A DNA stretch of 64,000 nucleotides, taken from contig JASANH010000882.1 of NCBI GenBank assembly GCA_030248295.1, positions 124,001 through 188,000 on the forward strand. The letters are read 5' to 3'. The notes beneath the pieces are model-generated. The model ran no database searches. It was not told where the DNA came from and saw nothing but the letters and a program-made list of their open reading frames with translations. The translations under genes and the position numbers were made by a program. Source of the DNA: Mesodorylaimus sp. YZB2_4 (Eukaryota > Nematoda > Enoplea > Dorylaimida > Dorylaimidae). Shown here one piece after another: positions 10,660 through 20,740 of the stretch (positions are counted from its first letter, which is position 1; every line of letters begins with the position of its first letter).

Positions 10660-10860
10660 CTGAAACATCAACCCGAGGGCTTGCAACATCAAGCCGAGGG
10701 CTTGCAACATCAAGCCGAGGGCTTGCAACATCAAGCCGAGGGCTTGCAACATCAAGCCGAGGGCTTGAAACATCAAGCCGAGGGGTTGAAACATCAAGCC
10801 GAGGGGTTGAAACATCAACCCGAGGGGTTGAAACATTAACCCGAGGGGCTGAAACGTCCC
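10660..10860 (+). repeat. 21-bp minisatellite, about nine copies
   Basis: A tandem array with unit AACATCAAGCCGAGGGCTTGC and close variants. Units drift from the TTGCAACATCAAGCCGAGGGC form on the left to TTGAAACATCAACCCGAGGGG on the right. Because 21 is divisible by three, all frames stay open and the minus strand reads as a Pro-Arg-Leu-Asp-Val repeat; this need not be a protein. The unit resembles the dispersed CCCGTCAGGATGATGTTTCAGCC repeat on the opposite strand. Confidence 0.9.
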
Positions 10861-11163
10861 CAGCCAGGGGAGAGTATTGATTCTCTCTCCCACTCGCCAT
10901 GGCTTACCAGGCACGAGGGTTACATTCCTCCCATCGACAGAAGAAGCGACGACCCCGTCGCTCTTCCCAGAAGGAAGACCTTCCCCTCTCCGAGGGCCGA
11001 CCCTACACTGCCTTCGCAATGCGGACGGTACCCGCTCCTCGGTGGCTAGCCGAGGCCTAGGTGTCGGTACTAAACGCCCTAGACCGTGACGAACATGGGC
11101 GCAACCGGCGGTTCGACGGGGACTTACACCACTAAGGATGGCCCCAAGGTCCGTGACGCCAAT

Positions 11164-11218
11164 GTAACCAAGCCTGGTAGGCGTAGGAGGGAGGCGGCCA
11201 ACCGAAGTCGGCGGGACG
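11164..11218 (+). repeat. Direct repeat flanking the minisatellite, right copy
   Basis: Matches 10563-10618 in the same orientation. It is followed by TATGTGGCCTAATCGGGACGC, the motif also found at 5838-5932 and 6690-6772, which marks the start of the inverted copy 4 unit. Confidence 0.75.
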
Positions 11219-11261
11219 ACAGTCGGCGGGTATGTGGCCTAATCGGGACGCTCCCAAATAA

Positions 11262-13975
11262 AGCATGATTACTGGTGACTGGCGCCCCAACTGACACGCA
11301 CATCTGCTATGATGCTTCTCATTACAGAAAGATTAATGGATCGACGAGGTAATGGTAGCGAACACGAGTTCAACCACCTTCTTCAACTTTCGAACTCTAC
11401 AGTCCACAAATTTTCCCACGCATCGACCAGGCTCAGAGAGGGTTCTAGATACGATCGACTCCTATGGAAACGATTTCCTACAAACAAGCCAATATTGAGA
11501 CCCGATGGTGGGGTTCGAGCACTGATACATCGCTTAAAACATTTTGGCATCAATCTCTGTACCGAGTCACATGGCGAAAATGAAAGAACGTGCGAGCGTT
11601 ATGCTGCCAAACGTACGATTAGGGCCATGGGTGCAAAGTAAGCTCAAGCTGCTGTTCTCACTAGAAAATTGATATGAACACTCCAGTCCACAACTCGCGC
11701 ACTTTGCTGCTTTTTGCGCATTCATTTTAGTTTCTCTGCCAAAAGGTTGCAAGTCTTTACAATAACCTTAAATTTTTCTGTGTGCACCTAATTTCCACTG
11801 TGGTGTGACTGTCAGCCCGTGGTGGCATGTGTTCTGAGAGTGCGAACTTAACATAGTTTTGTGAAAGAAGCTGTCAAGGGCACAACAACAAAAGGTGAAT
11901 GTAGACAGTGTGATTTTACTTCTAAAGTGCTGTAAACGGCGTGAACATTCTTCGGAATATTCCCAGAAGGAGTGCTCACCTTCTACCCACCAATCGTCTA
12001 TCACAGAACACTTCAGTGAGTGCCTTCTCCCACGACGGTGGTGCAGTGGACGTTGAACACGTCAGTCATTTCGCCGTCGGGTGAAATGCAAGCCGGCACC
12101 CATCCGAAACGCAAACACTAACCAGCCACTTCGCGGACCACTTTTTCACGAATTGTACATTCGGACCGTTTATTGGTGCCCACATTCTCCGAGATAGAAC
12201 GTGGGCATTGTGGGCTGAACGGATCCATGGAGGATGGATCGCTTGAAATGCAAACAGAACGCCCGCCGAGCAGGGTTGTGCAGGAGCCGTTGACAATGCG
12301 CACATGCGACACGACCATGGTGCAATTCTTTGGGGGCGTCGATTGGTTCCATCGATTAGCGATCGCTTGGTCGCCCTCGATCGACAGGCCGCCAGGGCTC
12401 AAAGCCATCGCAAAAACTAAAACTGTAAACGGAGCCATAGCCAGAGGTTTAGGGAGACTGGTTCCCGACCGTACCTGTCTTCTCCTAATATAGTATCTCG
12501 TCACCAAAGATGTGCACAGCACCGGAGGTGAGACTGACGCATTGCGGACGTTTGGGCAGAGATCATCCAAGATAATTACCATGATGACTCGAATCAAAGA
12601 GGAGGGCCTAAATGAGCCTCTCCCATCACCAAGTGGCACATGATCGCCGTGGGAGTACTGTAATTTTGAAAGCGTTGGCCTGGCTAGAAAGTGCTGGTAC
12701 GCACGCGCATTGGCGGAAAGGTGTTGTTGAATGAGTGTGTTTCACCAGTCTTCGGCTGCTGGATCCTGGGATTGGAATAAGTTCACATGGCGAAGCGTAA
12801 GCTACCTGTGGCGTTACGTTCTGTTCACGGGTCTTGGAGGAGGAGGTCCACGAGGGTGGAAGATTGGGGCGCGTGTCACCTACTGATTGACACTAAGGTG
12901 CCGAATAGTCATGGGTCATTGGAATATTGAATAATATTCGAAGGTTAGATGAGCCCCACTCCATCAATAAGTGGCGCACGATCCCCAACGCGTACTGTAA
13001 AACACGGATACAAAAGAGAAAATCTTTCAGTCCAAAAATGGCTCACTAATCAAAAGTAGACAATTATCTTCTCCTAAACTAAAATGTGAGGAGCCCTGAA
13101 GGCGGGGCCAACGCTTGTTCGACGCCCAGACCAAATCGGTTAGATTGTGAGCCAATTACCATAATTACTCGAGTAAAAGATGGCCCGCCCCAATTACGCC
13201 CTTTCTCGTAGCAACGTCTGCGCATAATTAAGCCGTAGTTTCTCAAAGATTTAGAAACTTTGATGTGTCCGACGATGTTTGCCTGAAATTCCAGCTGCGA
13301 TAATGAAGCATGCAAGGCGGGAGGATATTATGTGCTAATTGCACACGGCGAAGGTCACACGTACGAGCAGACAGCCGTATAATCTGTGCACACGCATCTC
13401 GTTATCATGCCTGTAGTTTCATCCGAGAAGCATACCTTGCCTAGGCCTCGGAGGAAGGACATGAGCGGCCTAAATTTCCTCGAGCCATCTCTGTGCCCTT
13501 TCGAATGTTGCCGATCATATGCTCGAATCGATGTAAAAACAGAAGCTGCACACGCCATCGTTGAAGCGAAGCTCTAACCCAACCCCAGCGTCAGGATACG
13601 GACACAGTCAAGCCCCGCCGCCGGGTACTATCTCTCCATTACTTAGCGAGATGCCAAGACAAGTGAATGGCTAAAGCGAAACAAAAACTTGCAGTATGAG
13701 ACCCAAAGTAGGTTGCTGCTGACTGACTGGCATGTCTACGTTCTGATGGTGAGATCGCGCCACGGCCATGATGTGTGAAACTTTAAAGACAAATCTTTCG
13801 AGGTTTCCAAGGGAATCCACCTGTGCGTGATGGCAGTTACAGAGTTCTCGGCTCACTGGCCATACTGATAGTGCGACGAGATTGGCAATAGTGGAGGCCG
13901 GATTATTGATCAATGGTTACAAGTAAATTGCGAGACCCGCTTTAGTTAAAGTTGCTCGTGCGTAGGCTGTTCCTA
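11262..13975 (-). repeat. Inverted duplication unit carrying broken copy 4
   Basis: Read on the minus strand, this stretch matches about 3889-5837: upstream region, gene and 3' flank. Relative to the plus-strand unit it has about 430 bp extra at 11335-11765, part of which recurs at 45480-45560, and about 280 bp extra near 13380-13660 that recurs at 40925-41210. Confidence 0.8.
12013..12438 (-). pseudogene. Cysteine-rich protein, copy 4, nonsense-broken
   Basis: The reading frame starts at 12438 on the minus strand and has the same 426-nt length as copy 2, with no indel. Codon 107, Gln in every other copy, is TAG at 12120-12118, so translation would stop just before the sixth cysteine and lose most of module 2. 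The remaining codons up to 12013 stay in frame and look undamaged, so the break is recent. The TATA and CCAGTC core promoter upstream is retained. A sequencing error, read-through or a rare allele cannot be excluded. Confidence 0.8.
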
Positions 13976-14096
13976 AAATTTCGCTCCCTAAATTTCGTGC
14001 CTGCATGCCCCTAGAGGCTACCAAGTCATTAACACGGATAGGCGCAGCAAGCCGCACTTTGAATCTGTAGAATGAACCGCTTGCCACACCGCTTAC

Positions 14097-14276
14097 CTGC
14101 TTGACGTACAGAGTGAATTTTGGCAGACATGTCAGACATGACTTATCGTAAGATACTACCCAGCGGGAGCTCGCCCTGCCAAAAAACAGCACAGAGTAGT
14201 CGCGGTGGAGCATGCAGGTGGTCCAGCATTCGTCTTCGTCTACCCGTACTGGCTGGTAGCGTGCAACTGGGTCCAT
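14097..14276 (-). pseudogene. Kelch-like exon fragment
   Basis: On the minus strand the frame from 14276 runs through a Trp-Thr-Thr-Cys segment, a YSVLFFG strand and a Ser-Cys-Leu then Leu-Pro segment, ending at a CAG/GTAAGC donor at 14097. This order resembles kelch or galactose-oxidase-type blades. Downstream sequence past the donor enters the repeated unit, which starts at about 13975, and no partner exon is seen. It may be a single exon left from a gene interrupted by the unit. The identification rests on pattern only. Confidence 0.35.
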
Positions 14277-14689
14277 AAACTAACGACGGAGGTTGGCTCC
14301 TCCTTGGTCTCGCGCGCTAGAAATGGGCAACTCACCCAGTAAATCGAGGTGCTCCAGGTAGAGAGGCAGGGAGAAGCCGCTCTATGCTATATCGCTTTGT
14401 ACAAGGTGACTGCATAGCTCCAGCACAATAAGAAGTGACCCGTGTTGAAAACGTTGGAAATGCGCACAGCTTGGTACTCTTGCGAATAACTATGGGTCAG
14501 ACCTAATCATTGTAGTGAAATTCATCGCCCAAGACTATTCAGCCTGTATGCAGCTTTTCATATTACATTGATTCGAGCGTACGATCAGCAGCAGAGATGG
14601 CAGAAAGAAATTCAGCCCTTACTCATGCCCTGATGTCCGCATGTATTGCCAAGCCCGGTATGCTCAGGTGGAATTATGGGCAATATAAT
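14277..14689. other. Intergenic, nothing recognised
   Basis: No exon, repeat or RNA gene is supported here. Confidence 0.4.
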
Positions 14690-15594
14690 GAGATGCGTAT
14701 GCACAGATTATATGGTTGTCTGCTCGCACCTTTGACGCCCTTTTCTCTATTTGCTCGATCAACACATAATAGCCTCCTGCCTCGTATGCTTCATTATCGC
14801 ATTCGGAATTTCTGGCAAACATCGTCGAAACACATCGAAATTTCTTAACCTTCGACAAACTACGGTTTAATTATGAGCACTAACGTGATAGGAGCGAGCA
14901 ATTACAACTGGGGCGGGCAGCTGGGCTAGCATTTTTGATTCGAGTGATTAGGGTGTTCGGGTCACAATCGTACAAGTTCTGCCTGGGCGTCTGGTAAGCC
15001 TAGGTCCCGCCTCCAATTTTGTTCACATTTTACATAGTTCAGAGGAAACACATCGACTACTTAATGAGACATTTTCAGACTGAAGGGTGCTCTTGCTGAC
15101 AGTGTTTTACAGTACTCGTACGGCGATAGGCGTTGATTGGACTAGGCTCATCTAGCCTCCGAGTAGTATGCAATACACCAATGACCAATGGCTATTCGGC
15201 ACTTGGGGTCGTTTCCAATAACAAACAATGCACTGTAACAGAGGGCGTCGTGAATGAGCGATGGCACAGTGGCAATGATAGGCACGCGCCCCCGTTCTTC
15301 CACCTACCTTAGCCAACCAAGGACCTCCTTAGCCAAGACAACCAAGTGGTACATAACACCACGGGCAGCTTATGCTCCCGCATGTGAACTCATTGCGAGC
15401 TCCCAATATCCAGCAGGCGAAGACTGGTGAACGCACTCATTCAACAACACCTTTCCGCCAATGCGCGTGCGTACCAGAACTTTCTAGTCAGGCCCTCGCT
15501 TTCAAAATTACAGTACGCCCACCCCGATCACGCGCCACTTGTTGATGAGCGGGATTCATCCGGGCCCTCATCTTTGATTCGAGTCATCATGGTA
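14690..15594 (+). repeat. Truncated unit: upstream region without its gene
   Basis: Matches about 4137-4955, the upstream region of copy 2, including two conserved blocks (about 14910-15000 and 15540-15590). Similarity ends abruptly at about 15594, within the proximal block and before the core promoter, where unrelated sequence begins. The gene that should follow is missing. Confidence 0.7.
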
Positions 15595-17500
15595 TCTGAG
15601 ATCAAGGAGATGTAACTTAAAAATGCTTTTAATCAAACAATTGAAATTAAAGAAAACCTTTTTCATGAAGGTACTTTTACTTCACTTTAATTATGCCGAC
15701 TGCTTTTTAACCTGGACCTCGCCTAGCTTATAACTCTTTCCCCTTGGCGCTAGCCTGCAGGAAATGATGAAGCACTACAATATTCGTAAAGATGTGGCAA
15801 TTTTTCTCTACATTTTGAGCAAAATTCGAATGAATCGATTTCATTTACGGTAACTAGGGTTTTAAGGATAACAAAATACACCTCCAACTCGCGATTAAGA
15901 TGATTCGAACCAGCAATTCGTCCAGCTGCGTTTCGTTTCTCTTTGAGATCTGCACGAGCATCCGAAAACAGGTCACTAATTTTTTAAAACCGTAGTTAAT
16001 TCGAAAACTGAATTTAACTGATTCTTAAATGATTTAGTTACAGTTAAACTCAGTTTTGGCGAGGAGATTCAGTTTCAGTTTCAATTCCAGTTAACTGTAT
16101 CAACGCAAGGCACATGCCACCGCCTCGCCGGAGGCAAAATCTGTGCAAAATTGGCCCCTCGCAGAATAATTTCTCACTAGTCTATGAATAAATTTCCAGG
16201 AGATACCTCCTTCAAGGTAAGGAATCACATTCTTAAACCCAGCCAAAAACTCAAGCCCACCCCCTGCCAAAAGGCAAGAGGGTTCTTCATAGATTCTGAC
16301 CGATCAAACTTTCAGAATTAGGGCCTGACTGACCTATTCTCTGACTGCGAGTCGACAAGATATCAAGTCACAGCTCGATGTCATCTGCTGACAGACGATT
16401 TCTCAGTTCCGTCACAGTCACACCGACATGTCATAGTAGACTAGCTGGAGCTGGGCACGTTTTTGAAACACTCGATTCGAACCCAACGGTCATCATATCG
16501 CAGCGGCTTCAAAACGCTGTGACACCAATACATGTGACGCTGACGAATAAGGCTGACCCCGTAAGCGGAAAAATGGTTTTTTCGGGTTGGGTTTAAGAAA
16601 GGTCAACCTCCAGCTTAAAACCACTCCGCCAAAAAACCTGACCCGACCAACCCAAAAGCCAAAAATGGGTCAGGTTGGTTTTCGGGACCCAATGTCGGAC
16701 CTGGTGGTCCTGGTTCGGTTTGGTGGTTCTGTCGAAGCTGGCTGTTCCGGTGTGCCTGTCTGAATGAGTACCCATATTCTAAAGGCTGAAACCGCCCGCA
16801 AAATACCAACTGAACTGAAACTGAAACTGAAACCGTACGAACTAAAAATTCCATCTTACCAGATTTGAAAAAAACGGAATTTTTTTCGATACTAGACGAA
16901 GGCTTTCACTGTATATCCCTCTTGTGTCCAGCTGCGTTTTGACTCCTTTTTCACCTCTTTTCTCCCAGAATCATGAAATTTATCCCTGCGAAGAAATGTT
17001 CATTGGAGTCGAAGTCTCAATAAATTAAAATCTAGCCCATCATACAGTCCTGTGCAGCCAGGCAAGCATTCCCAACTTTCAGTCGTAACTGTTTTGAGAC
17101 GGGAGCCGCCTCATTGCGTTTGACCCTGGCAGAGTCAGCTGGGTCTAAGAATGACTAAACTGTTGTTTCGATCTCCGCTCATCGAGACCCTTCGCCCACC
17201 ACGCTCCCATGACAGGACATCTGCTGTAGGCCAGGGAAGTGTTGGAATAGCTCACATTGTTCAGTATTGTGTGCGACGATGGGTCTCTACTGTCCGCATT
17301 CTACGCATCTTTTTCCTTACATTCTCGTGGCTATTTTCGAATGTCGGTAGCAACAATTCAATTTTTAGCTGGAAGCATCGGGAAAGGGGCATAGGTCTTT
17401 GGAGGCAAAAACAAGCTCACCAGAAGCTAGTTTATCCCCTACCTGACCGTTCATGAGATTTGCCAGCTCGATTTCCCAGATGTCGTTCGCTAGAAGAAGT
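15595..17500. other. Intergenic region with dispersed repeats
   Basis: 15960-16110 contains GTTAACTG-rich sequence that recurs inverted at 23536-23680. 16600-16830 contains an imperfect inverted repeat based on GGGTCAGGTTGG and CTGAAACTGAAAC runs. No gene is supported. Confidence 0.5.
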
Positions 17501-17509
17501 TACGGATGG

Positions 17510-17525
17510 GGGGGGGGGGGGGGGG
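17510..17525 (+). repeat. Poly-G tract (16 bp)
   Basis: An uninterrupted run of 16 G. The exact length is likely to vary or to be miscalled. Confidence 0.9.
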
Positions 17526-17559
17526 ACACGATGAGATACAAAATGCTCTGATTATATAT

Positions 17560-18680
17560 GCGCACTGTATGCACCTTGAACGTCCGAGTTTTTTTGAGCA
17601 AGCGGAGGACAAGAATACAATGAAATTAGCACAGAATATCTTCTTCTCTCGGATGCTTCATTATTTATGCACGAATTAGCGACAAACATTCGACGGCTAC
17701 ATCACCGAGCCGTATCGAAATTTCTAAAAATCTTTCGTGAGCTGCGTTGGCTTGCTTCGACAAAGAGGCACCTCGCAATTAGGGCGCGGCTCATCTGGGC
17801 TAGCTTCTATAATTTCAGTCATTATAGTAATTGCCTAGAGGACTTTGGACCGTCCGAAGTCTGACAAGGGTTGGTTCTGCCTACGGTGTTGCTCACAAAC
17901 GATGTTTCGCGAGTTAGTTGCTCTACATAGTATACGGCAATATACAAGTCAATGCGCATCTTCTTTAGCGAAGTTTTCCAGGAGAAGAAAACTCAGCGAC
18001 TTCATTCATGCTATACCATATTACCCAGAGGTAGGGGGAGGGGGTACATCAGACACGACTTAGAGTCCGGACACTCTCGTGACTGCGCACTCAGAGAGAG
18101 AGAGACAGATGCGTGACCCGCAACTACGAGCTGGGCCCCAGTCAGCTCGGCATCATTTCTAATGACCTAAAATACGCTGCTGCAAAAACTGTACTATACT
18201 GTACTGTACAGTGCCCTGCGCTTGAGGCAAATGCGCTCGCTAGTTGAATGTCAGTTTGATTGAAAGGTAAAATTACGGTAGTGGAGTCTCACATTTTGCA
18301 CTGATAGACCATGCACCTTTGAAATGCTTGGCGTGGCAGTCTTTGACTTCTCTGGCAAGTAATCGTCTCTTGACAAAAGATGATAATCACTTGCTCGTCT
18401 TGTCGTCAGCTAAAATGGTGCTCTCTGCACACCCCTTCTACAGCAATAATATTTGCCGCATTCACTCACGAGTTTGCACTTTCAAAGCGCTCACGTGATG
18501 AAAATTATGCGCCCACGGCGATCACATGATCCTAATTGATGGGTGCGGCCCATCTAGGCTAGCGTCTTTGACTCGAGTTATTAGGGTAATTACGTCAGGC
18601 GATTTCGGCCTGGATATCCAAGAAGCGTAGGGTCCACCTACGGTGTTATTCACATTGTTCACTTGACGAGGACGGTACAG
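17560..18680. other. Upstream region of cysteine-rich gene 5
   Basis: It resembles the upstream regions of copies 1 and 3 but is more diverged. Conserved blocks lie at about 17775-17870 and 18540-18640, about 765 bp apart. No exon is supported. Confidence 0.5.
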
Positions 18681-18688
18681 TATGTAGG

Positions 18689-18722
18689 TATAAGGAGAAG
18701 AAAGGACGGTCGGAGATCAGTC
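18689..18722 (+). promoter_or_regulatory. Core promoter of cysteine-rich gene 5 (TATAAG + TCAGTC)
   Basis: TATAAG at 18689-18694 lies 30 bp before the initiator-like TCAGTC at 18717-18722. The ATG follows 34 bp after the initiator A. The elements are kept although the flanking sequence has diverged. Confidence 0.55.
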
Positions 18723-18752
18723 CCTTGCACCTACGGAAGAATAACCTCGACT

Positions 18753-19190
18753 ATGGATTTCACAGCTGTTTTTTTCGCGTTTTCTGTCGCCAGCTGCTTT
18801 TACTCGATACAAGGTGAGCCAGTGACCAACCGATGGAACCAATCTGCGCCGATCAAGAACTGCACCATGGTCGTATCAGAGATTCGTGCTGTCCGCGGCT
18901 ATTGTACAATCTTGCTCGGCGGGCGAGTCGTTTGCGTGTCAAGCGATCCGCCTCTCATGGATCCGCTCAGCCCTCAGTGCCCACGGTCCATCTCCGAGAA
19001 CATCGGCACTGATCGTGAGCAAGATGAAGGAGACCAGTTGGAATGTTTTATTGATGAAAAACAGTTTCGCGAAGAGGCTGGTCAATGTTCGCATTTCGGT
19101 TTGGTCCCGGCGTGCGTTACACCCGATGGCTTATTGACCGACCTCTTCAACGCCCAATGCGCCACCGTTGTGGGAGAAGGCGCTCAATGA
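18753..19190 (+). CDS. Secreted two-module cysteine-rich protein, copy 5 (divergent)
   Basis: A single exon for 145 residues and the most diverged member. The signal peptide has its own cysteine at 15. Mature cysteines are at 37, 51, 61, 76, 98, 112, 121 and 136. Within each module the spacing is exactly that of the other copies, but the linker between modules is 21 residues instead of 15 and rich in Asp, Glu and Gln. Module 1 ends D-x-L-x-x-Q-C and module 2 D-x-F-x-x-Q-C. Keeping all eight cysteines despite many other changes suggests the protein is under selection. Function unknown. Confidence 0.8.
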   Translation: MDFTAVFFAFSVASCFYSIQGEPVTNRWNQSAPIKNCTMVVSEIRAVRGYCTILLGGRVVCVSSDPPLMDPLSPQCPRSISENIGTDREQDEGDQLECFIDEKQFREEAGQCSHFGLVPACVTPDGLLTDLFNAQCATVVGEGAQ

Positions 19191-20436
19191 AATGTTCTGT
19201 GACAAATGATTGATGAGCAAAAGGTGAGCACTCCGCCGTGAAGGCGTGTCAAAGAATTTTAGCTCCCCGTGCTGCAGTTTGAAAGTAAAATGATACTCCC
19301 ACCTCTTCTTTCGAGTCACTTGAAAGAACTTCTGTTTAGTGTTAGCGCTATCAGAAAACGCGCCGGCGCGATAAAGGCATGACATGATTTGCGTTAACTC
19401 TCAAGCTGCAGTAAGCAGCTGAGTAAAGAAAAATTGAGGCTGCTTATAAAGACTTCTAATTTTTTTGCAGCGAAACTGAAATCAGCATGTCATACGCGAC
19501 AACACTGCGAAGCGCGTGTGTCAAAATGCGGCATTCTAATCGACGCTTCTCCAGTGCGCAGCTCAGGTTCTGTTTTGTACCTATGAACCTAATCGAAAGT
19601 TTGCGAGCAAAACTTGACTGGCAAGTGCCTTCCATATCTTCCATGTGACTTGGGAGTCAGCCATGAAAAAACCGTAGCAGTGGAGTGTGCGTATCATCTA
19701 TCTGACTGTTCTAGCTTGTATTGCGAAATCGGCCTAATGCCTATCAAGGTCCTGCCATCACGAGCTCCCGCTCTCTACAGGCTAGAGTGCAGTCACATTG
19801 TACGCGGGCTCACCCTGTATGTAGTTGTAAATCACCTAAAATCGGGCTGGCCTCGCGCGACCTGCTTCGCCTCGCGCGATCTGCTTTCGTTGCGGCCGCA
19901 ACACCTTTGACACTTGTGACGCCTAGCCCCATGGATCCCTGGCCGGTTAGGGAATAGAAAAGTGCAACAAGTACGCGTAACTTTCGGTGGAAGTTGGAAG
20001 TTGGTAATGGCGTAGTCTCCTTTAGCCATAAGGGTCCAACTCCTTGGCTGAACAGCACCTACGTAGGTTGATGACAAACGTGCAGTGCTTATGGCAGATC
20101 TGGAAATTGCAGGGGCGGGATTTGTGTGGTGGTGCTTATGTGCTGGGCGAATGAAACATAAAAGCACCTTTCCAGCTTCTTGCGACCGCAGGAAAGGGAG
20201 ATGGCCTAAGCAGAAGATGAAGCCAAACGGACGGAATATATGAACATCTGCATGGTATGTGCCCATTATAATACCATCATTGCAGTCCTTGCTCCGTTGG
20301 TTCATCGCCATTCCATTCTCTTTTGACCATGCCCCCCAAACAGGCCCACCAGGTGGTCTAGTGGACAGGCATCTGCCACAATGTGTGCTATATCAGGCAA
20401 ATAAAACTTTCCGGATGCTGCAGTGCGTATACTCAC
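19191..20436. other. 3' flank of gene 5 and intergenic sequence
   Basis: The first 200 bp resemble the flank of copy 2 (AAAAGGTGAGCACTCC). Beyond 19400 there are open frames on both strands but no recognised domain or clear exon. Confidence 0.45.
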
Positions 20437-20740
20437 GATCAGTCAAATGTTCCATATCGACACCGTGAGAATCATGCTCCAGAATGAAGACGTATTCCGC
20501 TCCTTCACCAATGGGATGCAATTTCCTCCGCGTGACCGTGACGTGATCGTCGCGCTTTGGTAGCTGTACGAGTGTGATGAAGCTGTGTTGGAATGTTAGC
20601 GTGCGTCTGCGTGTATCTGAGTGATAGTGTAATGCTGCATGCTCCTGGTCAGGCGTGTGAGTTGTTATGCAAGGGACCGTTGGTTGACTGTCACCGAGAG
20701 TAGTTGTGTACGTGCGTTTCCGGAATATTTGTGTGGTCAA
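20437..20740 (-). CDS. Possible exon of an unrecognised gene
   Basis: An open frame on the minus strand ends at a strong GATC/GTGAGT donor near 20437. Its last 50 residues are mixed polar and hydrophobic, including HSFITLVQLPKRDD and YVFILEHDSHG, which look protein-like. No partner exon was found at lower coordinates. It may be part of a gene or chance. Confidence 0.2.

Noticed and set aside
10660..10860. CRISPR array
   Set aside because: Units are contiguous 21-mers without spacers, and the genome is eukaryotic.
10559..10900. Repeat protein with Ser-Pro-Arg-Leu-Asp-Val units
   Set aside because: A 21-bp minisatellite keeps every frame open. Neighbouring sequence has no gene structure.
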